Translations under genes and position numbers: made by a program | Notes under the pieces: generated by a model | The model's input: the letters and a program-made list of their open reading frames with translations, nothing else | The model's database searches: none | What the model was told of the DNA's origin: nothing | Part shown: piece by piece, positions 37,545 to 45,476 of the stretch | How the letters are laid out: each line of letters opens with the position of its first letter | Position numbering within the stretch: position 1 is the stretch's first letter | DNA from: Rhodoferax sp. | GTDB taxonomy: Bacteria > Pseudomonadota > Gammaproteobacteria > Burkholderiales > Burkholderiaceae_C | NCBI GenBank assembly: GCA_020048895.1 | Contig: JAIFLV010000040.1 | Location: forward strand, 1-63,057 | Direction of reading: 5' to 3' | Length of the DNA stretch: 63,057 bases

Positions 37545-38312
37545 TCAGGGTGTTGTGAAGCTGAAAGCCACAGTACCCTTTGGATCATTTTCACCAACCG
37601 TCTGCTCGGTGAAGTCAACCTGGTATTTGTGAATTTGGATGACGCTGCAGGCACGGGTTCCATAGCCTGGCATCGACACAAAAACGGGTGACAAGGAGCG
37701 TTCGAGCGCCAGAGGTACACCGGTTTGCGGTAATTCTCCATCCGGCGTTAGGGTCGTGTCGTGCAACAGCGCCAACGAGGTTTCCACGTGCACAAAACCA
37801 GTTTGAAGTTGTTGCGATAGACCGTGTTGCAACCGCAAAAGCTTTGGCCAGGGCGTATTGAAATCCGCGTTCGAAACGCCCCCAATTCCCGTGGGAAGGT
37901 GCACGATCTTCGCCTGACGGCTCTCCAGTCCCATCAAATGTTGGCCGTCGAAAACCAGCAAGTTAAAGGGGTTGTAGGAACCGGCGCTTTCTGACAAAGC
38001 TTCCAGATATTCCTGAGCGGATTGACTGCTTTGTACGAATTTGGCTACCAACTCGCCGCGCGAGGGTGCATCAGGGCGTGCTACATCAGCACTTCGGTAA
38101 TTGGTAATCGCTGCAAGGTGACCGTGCTTGTTGACGCCAAGCCAGGCACCTCCAGCTTGCAGATCACGCCCCGCCAGCAGACCAGTATCTTTGCTGCCGT
38201 CTTCCCACCAGTGCACCGGTAGTGCAGGGCGCGCATAGAACTCGTCGCGATTGGAAAGTAGCACCAGCGGTGTCGTGCTGTTGGGTTCCCAGTTCCATGC
38301 GATGACACACAC
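37545..38312 (-). CDS. NRDE/TANGO2-family protein
   Basis: 255-residue protein of the NRDE family, beginning MCVIAWNW with the signature SNRDEFYARPA (about 20-30) and GGAWLGVNKHGHLAAITN (about 54-71). The N-terminal Cys fits an Ntn-hydrolase-like fold proposed for this family. Eukaryotic TANGO2 affects heme and lipid handling; the bacterial role is not established. It lies 9 bp downstream of the glutamine amidotransferase gene on the same strand. Confidence 0.9.
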   Translation of the reverse strand: MCVIAWNWEPNSTTPLVLLSNRDEFYARPALPVHWWEDGSKDTGLLAGRDLQAGGAWLGVNKHGHLAAITNYRSADVARPDAPSRGELVAKFVQSSQSAQEYLEALSESAGSYNPFNLLVFDGQHLMGLESRQAKIVHLPTGIGGVSNADFNTPWPKLLRLQHGLSQQLQTGFVHVETSLALLHDTTLTPDGELPQTGVPLALERSLSPVFVSMPGYGTRACSVIQIHKYQVDFTEQTVGENDPKGTVAFSFTTP

Positions 38313-38321
38313 GGAAGAAAC

Positions 38322-39032
38322 CTAGTGCTCTTGCGGCTGCAGAAACTCCATCATGAGGCGTGCCACACGTGGGCCCTCATGGCCGAGCTGCAAGCCTGCC
38401 AGAGCAGCAGTGACTTTTTCCTCACCAAGAATTGCACGGCGTTTGTTCAACAGATAAGCACTGAAATCTTCAACAAATTCCGGATGCGGCTGAATACAAA
38501 AAACTTCGTCGCCCACCGTAAAGGCCGCCACCGGGCAAAATTCACTGCTGGCCACCAAGGTCGCGCCTTTGGGAAGTTCTAGAACCTGATCCTGGTGGCT
38601 GGCCAGCAACGCCACTTCGCGGGCGTCTTCAAAGTGCGGCAAGTCGGTTCGATGCCAGTCATAAGTCATGCGTCCGGCACCCCAGCCCTGTGGTGCTCGG
38701 CCCACGCGTGCTCCCATGCACAAGCCAATGAGCTGGTGTCCAAAACAGACACCCACCATCTTCTTGCGCTGCTCCAGCAGCAACGTGACTTGCCGGCGCA
38801 GCTCCACCACCCAGGGTTCGTCCGAGAATGCATCGGCATGGCTACCCGTGAGCAGCACGGCATCGAAATCGTCGAAGGTCTGCGGGTATTCGCCGCGTGT
38901 GGTGTTGAATACTTCGTAGGACCAGTCAGCGCCAGCCGCTTCAAATAGACCCATAAACATGCGTCCGAAACTGTGAAAGCGCGGTGCCAGGTTGATATCG
39001 AGGTTGTCGTTGTCAAGAATACAGAGTTTCAT
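38322..39032 (-). CDS. Class I glutamine amidotransferase (GMP-synthase-like)
   Basis: 236-residue stand-alone GATase domain. The nucleophile Cys lies in GVCFGHQLIG (about residues 94-103) and the catalytic His/Glu pair in IQPHPEF (about 184-190). The family releases ammonia from glutamine or hydrolyses gamma-glutamyl bonds; no synthase partner domain is fused, so the acceptor is unknown. A dispersed-repeat copy lies immediately upstream. Confidence 0.9.
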   Translation of the reverse strand: MKLCILDNDNLDINLAPRFHSFGRMFMGLFEAAGADWSYEVFNTTRGEYPQTFDDFDAVLLTGSHADAFSDEPWVVELRRQVTLLLEQRKKMVGVCFGHQLIGLCMGARVGRAPQGWGAGRMTYDWHRTDLPHFEDAREVALLASHQDQVLELPKGATLVASSEFCPVAAFTVGDEVFCIQPHPEFVEDFSAYLLNKRRAILGEEKVTAALAGLQLGHEGPRVARLMMEFLQPQEH

Positions 39033-39033
39033 T

Positions 39034-39087
39034 GCTATAAATAAATGAGCTGTTTGCGCTGATAGGACGGGCGTTGGAAGGGTATTT
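39034..39087 (+). repeat. Dispersed ~55-bp intergenic repeat, copy 4
   Basis: Starts GCTATAAATAAATGAGCTG, then TTTGCGCTGATAGGAC, GGGCGTTGGAAGGG and ends TATTTGAA. It sits directly upstream of the amidotransferase start codon and downstream of the DAHP synthase stop. Confidence 0.65.
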
Positions 39088-39099
39088 GAAGCGCAATTA

Positions 39100-40185
39100 T
39101 CAGGACTTCAGGCGGCGTTTTTGCACCGCTTCGGCAAGTTGGTGCAACACCGGCACAGTCTGCTCCATACTGATGCAGGCATCGGTAATCGAGACACCAT
39201 GGCGCAAAGGAGTTCCAGGCGTGAGATCTTGCCGGCCTTCCTGAAGATGGCTTTCGATCATGACGCCCGTAATGCGTCGATCGCCCGCAGCTATCTGCTG
39301 TGCCACTTCGCCGGCCACCACAATCTGGCGCTGGTGTTGTTTGCTGCTGTTCGCATGCGACACATCCACCATGACCTGCTCACGCAGCCCGGCCGAGCGT
39401 AGCAAGGCGCATGCGGCATCGACATCGGTGGAGGCGTAATTGGGCACTTTGCCACCGCGCAGGATGACATGGCAGTCATCGTTGCCACGGGTCTCGAAAA
39501 TAGCGGCCTGCCCCATCTTGGTCATCCCCATAAAGGAATGAGAGGCACTGGCTGCCTGGATGGCATCGGTGGCAACCTTGATGCCGCCGTCGGTACCATT
39601 CTTGAAGCCGACCGGGCACGACAAACCACTGGCAAGCTGCCGATGGCTTTGGCTCTCCGTCGTGCGCGCACCAATGGCGCCCCAGCTGACCAGATCGCTG
39701 ATGAACTGCGGACTGAGCAAATCCAGGAACTCGGTGGCCACTGGCAAACCCAGCGCCAGAATGTCGAGCAGCAGACGGCGTGCCATCTCCAAACCTTGGT
39801 TGATGGCAAAACTGTCATCGAGGTGCGGGTCGTTGATATACCCTTTCCAGCCAACGGTGGTGCGGGGCTTTTCGAAATACACCCGCATCACGGTGAGCAG
39901 GTCGTCTTGCAAGAGAGACGACTGCTTTTGCAACTGCCGTGCATACTCCGTGGCTTGGTCATGGTCGTGGATGGAGCAGGGTCCAACCACCACGATCAGC
40001 CGATCATTCTGACCATGCAGCACCTTGGAGATGGCCTTGCGACTGCTCTCCACCAGGATCTGTGCGGCATCGGGTACGGGCCAGCGTTCTTCCAGCAGCG
40101 CCGGGGTGATCAGGGGCCGTACCGCGCCGATGCGGGTATCGTCAATGCGCGTGGTGTCGTGGGTGGATAGTGCGGTGGTGGTCAT
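39100..40185 (-). CDS. 3-deoxy-7-phosphoheptulonate (DAHP) synthase, class I
   Basis: First enzyme of the shikimate pathway: condenses phosphoenolpyruvate and erythrose 4-phosphate. 361 residues. Class I (AroF/G/H) features: RPLITPALL and DRLIVVVGPCSIHD near the N-terminus with the metal Cys, MRVYFEKPRTTVGWKG, SFMGMTKMGQAAIFETRGN, the His of VDVSHANSSKQ and GVSITDACISM near the end. The ATG at 40185 gives the expected length; the frame extends upstream without support. Which aromatic amino acid inhibits it cannot be told. Divergent from the 710-residue dehydrogenase gene. Confidence 0.95.
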   Translation of the reverse strand: MTTTALSTHDTTRIDDTRIGAVRPLITPALLEERWPVPDAAQILVESSRKAISKVLHGQNDRLIVVVGPCSIHDHDQATEYARQLQKQSSLLQDDLLTVMRVYFEKPRTTVGWKGYINDPHLDDSFAINQGLEMARRLLLDILALGLPVATEFLDLLSPQFISDLVSWGAIGARTTESQSHRQLASGLSCPVGFKNGTDGGIKVATDAIQAASASHSFMGMTKMGQAAIFETRGNDDCHVILRGGKVPNYASTDVDAACALLRSAGLREQVMVDVSHANSSKQHQRQIVVAGEVAQQIAAGDRRITGVMIESHLQEGRQDLTPGTPLRHGVSITDACISMEQTVPVLHQLAEAVQKRRLKS

Positions 40186-40336
40186 CACTATGAATTTTAT
40201 AGCTGTTGCAGGAGTGCCCGCTTGCAACAATGCGCCATGGACATATGAGGATTTACCCATTGTTTGAGCAAATCGGTATTGACTCTGGCCTAAAGGTGAA
40301 AAAATTTCAACTTGTTGTCTAGAGTTTGAAAAAGTC

Positions 40337-42469
40337 ATGAAAGAAGTCGTCAATATCAGCCTGGGTGCCAGCAGCCAGGATTTCACTTTCACCACGCAGT
40401 TTTTGGGCGAAAAAATGCGGGTGCGCCGCATTGGGACCAACGGCAGCACGACCGCCGCCATCAAGCTGATACGGCAATGGGATCATCAGGCCACGGCCAT
40501 CGGGATTGGCGTGCACAAAGACCGTTACAAGGTGGGCGCACACCGCTTTATTGAAAAGGACAGTGCGCGCCTCAAGGCCGTGGCGACCGAGGTGCCAGCC
40601 ACCACTGGCGGCCGCCTGGGTGATATTTTCCAGGAATGGGCCGTGCGCCACGCCCAGACCCATCTTGGGCACTATTTCAACAACGCCCGCGTGCTGTTTT
40701 TCTCGGGTCTGACCGATTACAAGCTGGCGGTATCCATGGCCGAGTACACGTCCAATCTGCAGTTTGCCGACCCGGTGCTGCAACTTGGGGTTCCCAAACT
40801 GCTGGGCTCGCTGGACGGTCTGAGCCGCTACGCCACGGGCGCCCATTACGTGCGGGATTGGTCTTTGCCGGCAGTCCTCGCCAAAGGACCGGTGAAGGAG
40901 TGGGCGAACTTTGTGCTGCGCAAAGCGATGCAAAAAGCCACCGTGATCGTCGCGCCCGTGCATGCGCTCGATGAATTCGGCCTGGAGGAACTCGCAGGCA
41001 AGACCATCATCACATCGACCGTGAACGACGAGCGTGTTGCGCAGTTGCGCGACAAGGGGGTCAATACCATCATTGATGGAGCGCCCTTCATGGCGGGCCA
41101 TGTGCTGGGCCCGGCGTTGTTGGATGCCATGATTGCGGCAGCCACAGGAAAACATCCCAGTGCGATTCAGGAAGACGATTATCTGGAAATCATCAGCGAA
41201 CTGAAACTTGAGCCGCGCATCATTCACCCCAATGGTTTTCGGCGCATCAACCGGTTTGCGTTTGTGATCCATCCCCTCTCGCAGGAGTACTTCAAGAAGG
41301 TCAAACCGATCGAACTGTTGTCGCAGGTGTCGCCCCCGGTGCTGATGAACTCGCTGGAAAAGGCGATGGCCTACGCGCCACCGTTTGTTTATTCCAAAGT
41401 GACAGGCATCCGTTCCCCGACGGGCGTAGAGGCCGAGGGTTGGCTCATCTCGGTGGGTGGCACGCCCAAGGAAATCATGCGCCACAACCCCGAGTTCACG
41501 TACCGACGTCTGCTTGATGCCGCCGCCATGGCCAAGAAGCTTGGTGCACAGATCATGGGGCTGGGTGCGTTTACCAAGGTAGTGGGCGATGCCGGCCTCA
41601 CCGTGGCCAAGCGTGCGCCGCTGCCCATCACCACTGGCAACAGCTACAGTGCCTCCGGTGCCCTGTGGGCCGCCCACGATGCATTGTTGCGGCTGCAACT
41701 GCTTCCAGAGCCCAAGAGCAAGGGGCTCATCCAGTTCAAGGCCATGGTGGTCGGTGCTACGGGCGCCATCGGGTCGGTGTGTGCGCGCTTGCTCACCCGC
41801 GTTGCAGAAGAGGTGTATCTGGTGTCGCCCGAGACTGCCAAGCTTCTGGCGCTGAAAGAATCGATACTGGCCGAGACACCGCATGCCAAGGTGTTTCTTT
41901 CGGCCAACACCGATCGCGACCTTGCCGACATGGACATGATCGTGACAGCCACCTCCGGCGCGGGCAAGAAGGTGCTCGACATCATGCGGGTCAAGCCCGG
42001 ATGTGTGATCACCGATGTTGCGCGTCCGCTCGATCTGCCGGCCTCTGAAGTGGCCAAGCGCCCGGATGTGCTGGTGGTGGAATCTGGCGAAATTGAGTTG
42101 CCGGGTGATGTGAAGATGAAGAACATCGGCCTGCCGCAGGGGGTGGCCTACGCCTGTCTGGCCGAAACCATCGTGCTGGCGCTGGAGGGGCGATTCGAGA
42201 ACTTTACGGTGGGTCGGGCCATCGAGTGGGAGAAGGTGCGTGAGATCTACCGGCTCGGACTCAAGCACGGTATGAAGCTCGCTGCCATCTCCGGAGTCAA
42301 TGGACCCTTCAGTGATGAAGACATTGCCCGCGTGCGCGGCCTGGCGCTGGTCGAACGAGCCCGGCGAGCGGACGCTGCTGCAGTCCTTGCCAAGACCGTG
42401 ACACCGCGTGCGTCCTCCAGGGGAAAGAGCAAGTCCCGCAAGCGCACGACGGTGGCCGCTGGCACATAA
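40337..42469 (+). CDS. Large dehydrogenase-like protein, C-terminal half resembling acyl-ACP reductases
   Basis: 710-residue protein of unclear reaction. Residues about 1-340 form a domain I do not recognise (GTNGSTTAAIKLIRQWD, FFSGLTDYKLAVSMAEYTSNLQ). From about 345 on it resembles the NAD(P)-dependent acyl-[acyl-carrier-protein] reductases of cyanobacteria: LGAQIMGLGAFTKVVGDAG, PLPITTGNSYSASGALWAA and the Rossmann turn VVGATGAIGSVCARLL, then DMIVTATSG and CVITDVARPLDLP. The tail is Lys/Arg-rich (SRGKSKSRKR). If it is a reductase it would turn a thioester-bound or carboxyl substrate into an aldehyde; this is inference. A long antisense open frame on the minus strand is a shadow. Confidence 0.8.
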   Translation: MKEVVNISLGASSQDFTFTTQFLGEKMRVRRIGTNGSTTAAIKLIRQWDHQATAIGIGVHKDRYKVGAHRFIEKDSARLKAVATEVPATTGGRLGDIFQEWAVRHAQTHLGHYFNNARVLFFSGLTDYKLAVSMAEYTSNLQFADPVLQLGVPKLLGSLDGLSRYATGAHYVRDWSLPAVLAKGPVKEWANFVLRKAMQKATVIVAPVHALDEFGLEELAGKTIITSTVNDERVAQLRDKGVNTIIDGAPFMAGHVLGPALLDAMIAAATGKHPSAIQEDDYLEIISELKLEPRIIHPNGFRRINRFAFVIHPLSQEYFKKVKPIELLSQVSPPVLMNSLEKAMAYAPPFVYSKVTGIRSPTGVEAEGWLISVGGTPKEIMRHNPEFTYRRLLDAAAMAKKLGAQIMGLGAFTKVVGDAGLTVAKRAPLPITTGNSYSASGALWAAHDALLRLQLLPEPKSKGLIQFKAMVVGATGAIGSVCARLLTRVAEEVYLVSPETAKLLALKESILAETPHAKVFLSANTDRDLADMDMIVTATSGAGKKVLDIMRVKPGCVITDVARPLDLPASEVAKRPDVLVVESGEIELPGDVKMKNIGLPQGVAYACLAETIVLALEGRFENFTVGRAIEWEKVREIYRLGLKHGMKLAAISGVNGPFSDEDIARVRGLALVERARRADAAAVLAKTVTPRASSRGKSKSRKRTTVAAGT

Positions 42470-42852
42470 GATGCGGCAGTGGAAAACAACTGGCGCGCGC
42501 CAAAACGCGCTTCGTGTTACATTAGCCGATCGCTTTTGGCGATTGGACGCGTGCAGGCATTTTTGCTTTCGCGCACATGGCTCCGGCAGAGAGCACACCA
42601 ATCCAGCCCATCAACAGCGCTTGCGCTACCTCTTCTCACGGTGTAGCGAATTTCCCTTCTGGTTGCGTTGCCTCTGCCGTGGCGCAAGTTGGTTCTCTGC
42701 TTTTTCCAAAAGGAGCGGGCCAGTGAACCGGTGGGTAGCGGCATGAGGGCGTGCCAGTTTTTGTTTGCGGGCGTAAAGGGCCAGTGGCCCGAAGCCCAAA
42801 TTTTGATTTGATGATTTTTACTACGACAACAACAAAACCGACTCCTATCACC
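42470..42852. promoter_or_regulatory. 383-bp leader region before the small protein/IF-1 genes
   Basis: No gene seen. It contains a hairpin (CCGATCGC-TTTTG-GCGATTGG, 42526-42546) and ends in a U- and A-rich stretch (GATTTTTACTACGACAACAA) before the ATG at 42853. The length and the IF-1 gene downstream recall the long structured leaders of cold-inducible genes. Confidence 0.4.
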
Positions 42853-43059
42853 ATGGGTAAATACCGTATAGCAGCATGTCCCCGACAGCTTGCCAGCGGC
42901 CAGTTTGCAGCCCAGGTGTCCATCGCCAGCGGACGCGGCAGCGCATCCACCGATCGCGTGATGCGCTTTCAAGACGAGTTTCCCTGCCATGACACTGCGG
43001 CGCAGTTCGCAGTCGCTCAAGGCATCGACTGGGTACGTGTCAACACACGCCCGCACTGA
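42853..43059 (+). CDS. Small conserved-looking protein upstream of infA
   Basis: 68-residue protein ([17 protein letters not shown]...) of unknown function. It has mixed beta/alpha character, contains two cysteines and no membrane segment. The ATG at 42853 is chosen over upstream in-frame starts because the latter lie in leader-like DNA. It is 26 bp upstream of the IF-1 gene on the same strand and probably co-transcribed; a role in translation or cold adaptation would fit but is not shown. Confidence 0.65.
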   Translation: MGKYRIAACPRQLASGQFAAQVSIASGRGSASTDRVMRFQDEFPCHDTAAQFAVAQGIDWVRVNTRPH

Positions 43060-43085
43060 TTGATCTATTTTTAAGAGACTTCACC

Positions 43086-43340
43086 ATGGCCAAAGAAGAA
43101 CTGATTGAGATGATGGGCGTTGTAAACGAGGTGTTGCCCGACACCCGCTTTCGCGTCACGCTGGAAAATGGGCACCAGCTGATTGCCTATTCCGCCGGCA
43201 AAATGCGCAAGAACCATATTCGCATCCTGGCAGGCGACCGCGTCTCGCTGGAACTCTCCCCCTACGACTTGTCCAAAGGACGCATCAACTTCCGCCACAT
43301 CGAAGGACGTGGCCCGATGACACCACGCCGCACCAACTGA
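43086..43340 (+). CDS. infA: Translation initiation factor IF-1
   Basis: 84-residue S1/OB-fold protein that occupies the ribosomal A site during initiation. Seen: [42 protein letters not shown] and the basic end. Betaproteobacteria often have a second infA outside the ribosomal-protein operon; this copy, not flanked by rpmJ or rps genes, is probably that one. It is convergent with the response regulator gene, 27 bp apart. Confidence 0.96.
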   Translation: MAKEELIEMMGVVNEVLPDTRFRVTLENGHQLIAYSAGKMRKNHIRILAGDRVSLELSPYDLSKGRINFRHIEGRGPMTPRRTN

Positions 43341-43367
43341 TTTACATCGACGTTTTGGCCAGGACCC

Positions 43368-44117
43368 TCATTCCCGGAAAAGGTGGGTAAAGGCCCGGCT
43401 GACAGGTAGTCGGTCTCCGCTGCCCTTGACCACGACTTCCATGCGTTCGGCATCAATTCGCTGCGCGGATGCAATCGCTTTCACGTTGACGACCGTGCTG
43501 CGGTGAATTTGCCAGAACTGGTTCGTATCGAGTCCACCCAACAGGTCCTTGATCGGTGTGCGAATGAAGGCCTCATAGTCCGCCAAGACCACCCGGGTGT
43601 ATTTGGTATCAGATTGAAAGTAGAGCACCGTGCTGACATCGATCAGCTTGATTTGCTTGCCCACCGTGGCTTTTATCCAGTTCAGTTTCTCTGCCGTTGG
43701 CATGGGCAAGGCCGCCTTGAGCTGGCTCAGAATGCTCTGCAGTGCTGCTGGCGGGCCGGTGAGTTTTTCTTGCACGCGCGCAACGGCTTTTTCCAGACGC
43801 GTGGCCTCCACCGGTTTGAGCAAGTAGTCCACTGCACCAGCTTCAAAGGCTTGCACTGCGTACTGGTCGTAGGCGGTTACAAAGACGATGTGGGCCTGAT
43901 TGCCAATACGCTCTGCAACCTCCAGCCCCGACATGCCCGGCATGCGGATGTCCAGAAACACCACCTGTGGCTCGTGTTCCAGAAACGCATCCCATGCGTC
44001 ATTGCCGTTCTCGGCTACCGCCACGATTTGCGCCTGGGGCCAGCATGCTTGCAGCATCGACAACAGGCGCTCACGCATCAGGGGTTCGTCTTCCGCAATC
44101 ATTAGTGTTGTGGTCAC
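43368..44117 (-). CDS. LytTR-family response regulator
   Basis: 249-residue DNA-binding response regulator. The receiver domain (about 1-120) has the acidic pocket EDEP, the phosphoacceptor in VVFLDIRMPG and the lysine in YLLKPVE. The LytTR DNA-binding domain (about 145-249) contains IHRSTVVNVKAI. The start is the GTG at 44117, which overlaps the kinase stop as GTGA; an extension to 44294 would run through kinase sequence. Together with the kinase it forms a LytS/LytT-type (AlgR-like) two-component system. Target genes are unknown. Confidence 0.92.
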   Translation of the reverse strand: MTTTLMIAEDEPLMRERLLSMLQACWPQAQIVAVAENGNDAWDAFLEHEPQVVFLDIRMPGMSGLEVAERIGNQAHIVFVTAYDQYAVQAFEAGAVDYLLKPVEATRLEKAVARVQEKLTGPPAALQSILSQLKAALPMPTAEKLNWIKATVGKQIKLIDVSTVLYFQSDTKYTRVVLADYEAFIRTPIKDLLGGLDTNQFWQIHRSTVVNVKAIASAQRIDAERMEVVVKGSGDRLPVSRAFTHLFRE

Positions 44118-45361
44118 GTGCTTTCTCCGCTCAACTGAAAAGGAAAATTCAAAGTTGCAATGGCGCCATGAGGTTCGACTGCAGCCAAAGTGCAGGAAGC
44201 CTGGCCTGCGTAGACAAGCTGCAGCCGCTCGCGCACATTGGCGAGGCCGACGCCCGGAGTGGGGGTGGTCGAAAGTCCCACACCGTCGTCGCAAACTTCA
44301 ATCTTCACTATCGAATTGGCCTGCGACACCCGCACCTCGATAGAGCCACCGCGCAAACTGGGTTCGATGCCATGTTTGATGGCATTCTCTACCAAGGTCA
44401 GGAGCAGCATTCCCGGTACCTGAATGGCTTCCAGATTCGCAGGCAGTTCCAGTGTGAACTCCAGGCGGGAACCCAATCGCGTCTTCATCACCTGCAGATA
44501 CGCCTGCACCAGCCGGAATTCGCTGGACAAGGTTACCTGTTCATTGCGCATTTCGCTCAGACTGGCGCGAAGGAATGTAATGAGATTGGCGGTCAGGTCC
44601 GCTGCCCGTGGGCACTCGGTTTGCGCGAGTTGCTGCACTGCACCCAGGGTATTGAACAGAAAGTGCGGTTCGATCTGTGCCTGCAGCAGGTGCAACTTGG
44701 CCTCCGTGACTTCACGGGATAGGCGTTCCTGCTGCGTTTGCAATTGCAATTGGGTATTGAGCAACTCGTATTCCCGATTGCGCCACCCCGCCACGATGCT
44801 GTGAATGATCGTGTAAACAACTCCGGCACCAAAACCTGCGAGTACTGCGCTGCGACCGATCTTCTCCATCATGTCCATCAGCGGCTTGTCATGAATCACA
44901 CCGACCAGGCCTCCTCCGAACGCCGCGCCCAGCGTAGCAAGACCGGTCAGGATGAGAAAAGTTCGCAGGCCGGGGCGTGGCAACCGCCGGTAGTTGAACC
45001 ACACGCTGACAAGCCCGAAAGCGGTCGATATTCCAAACAGATTGCTCAATAACAGGGATTCGATGACGCCGAATTTGGCCGGGGACGAAAGATGCAAAGC
45101 TATTCCCATCAGGCAGAAAAGGACTACCAGCTTGCCGATGGCGATGGCTCCTTTGGCACCCCGGTAGGCAAGGGAAAAATCACGCAGTTGCTGGCGCTCG
45201 ATAGCCGACATTTTCGCGAGGCGCTGGGCTGTGACGCGTCGATATCCGGGTGCTACTGTAGATGCCAGGGATGGGTCGGCCAGCACCGCCAGAATTTCGT
45301 CTTCCCATGCGTGATTCCAGCAGATCAGTCTTTTCAGCAAGTGATATCTCCACAAATTCAT
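44114..45361 (-). CDS. LytS/YehU-type sensor histidine kinase
   Basis: 415-residue membrane kinase. It has about four membrane helices between residues 70 and 200 and no large periplasmic domain. A linking coiled coil precedes the His_kinase region (LLQAQIEPHFLFNTLG, phosphoacceptor His about residue 235), and the ATPase domain shows LVENAIKHGIEP and DDGVGLS. It is co-translated with the response regulator. The short N-terminal stretch before the membrane part is cytosolic and basic. Likely senses a membrane-derived or intracellular cue. Confidence 0.92.
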   Translation of the reverse strand: MNLWRYHLLKRLICWNHAWEDEILAVLADPSLASTVAPGYRRVTAQRLAKMSAIERQQLRDFSLAYRGAKGAIAIGKLVVLFCLMGIALHLSSPAKFGVIESLLLSNLFGISTAFGLVSVWFNYRRLPRPGLRTFLILTGLATLGAAFGGGLVGVIHDKPLMDMMEKIGRSAVLAGFGAGVVYTIIHSIVAGWRNREYELLNTQLQLQTQQERLSREVTEAKLHLLQAQIEPHFLFNTLGAVQQLAQTECPRAADLTANLITFLRASLSEMRNEQVTLSSEFRLVQAYLQVMKTRLGSRLEFTLELPANLEAIQVPGMLLLTLVENAIKHGIEPSLRGGSIEVRVSQANSIVKIEVCDDGVGLSTTPTPGVGLANVRERLQLVYAGQASCTLAAVEPHGAIATLNFPFQLSGEST

Positions 45362-45476
45362 GCCCAGAAGGAGCAGGAGCCCGCAGTCTAAGGAAGTGTT
45401 GAATGTGCGAAAAGCGAAAAGCGACGAACGACGAATGCCGGATGCCGAAATACGAGTCGCCGCGTTGCCTCAGACT

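Noticed and set aside
40319..42601. 760-codon open frame on the minus strand opposite the 710-residue dehydrogenase
   Set aside because: His/Gly/Arg-rich product without domain; it mirrors a convincing plus-strand gene with motifs, so it is a codon-bias shadow.
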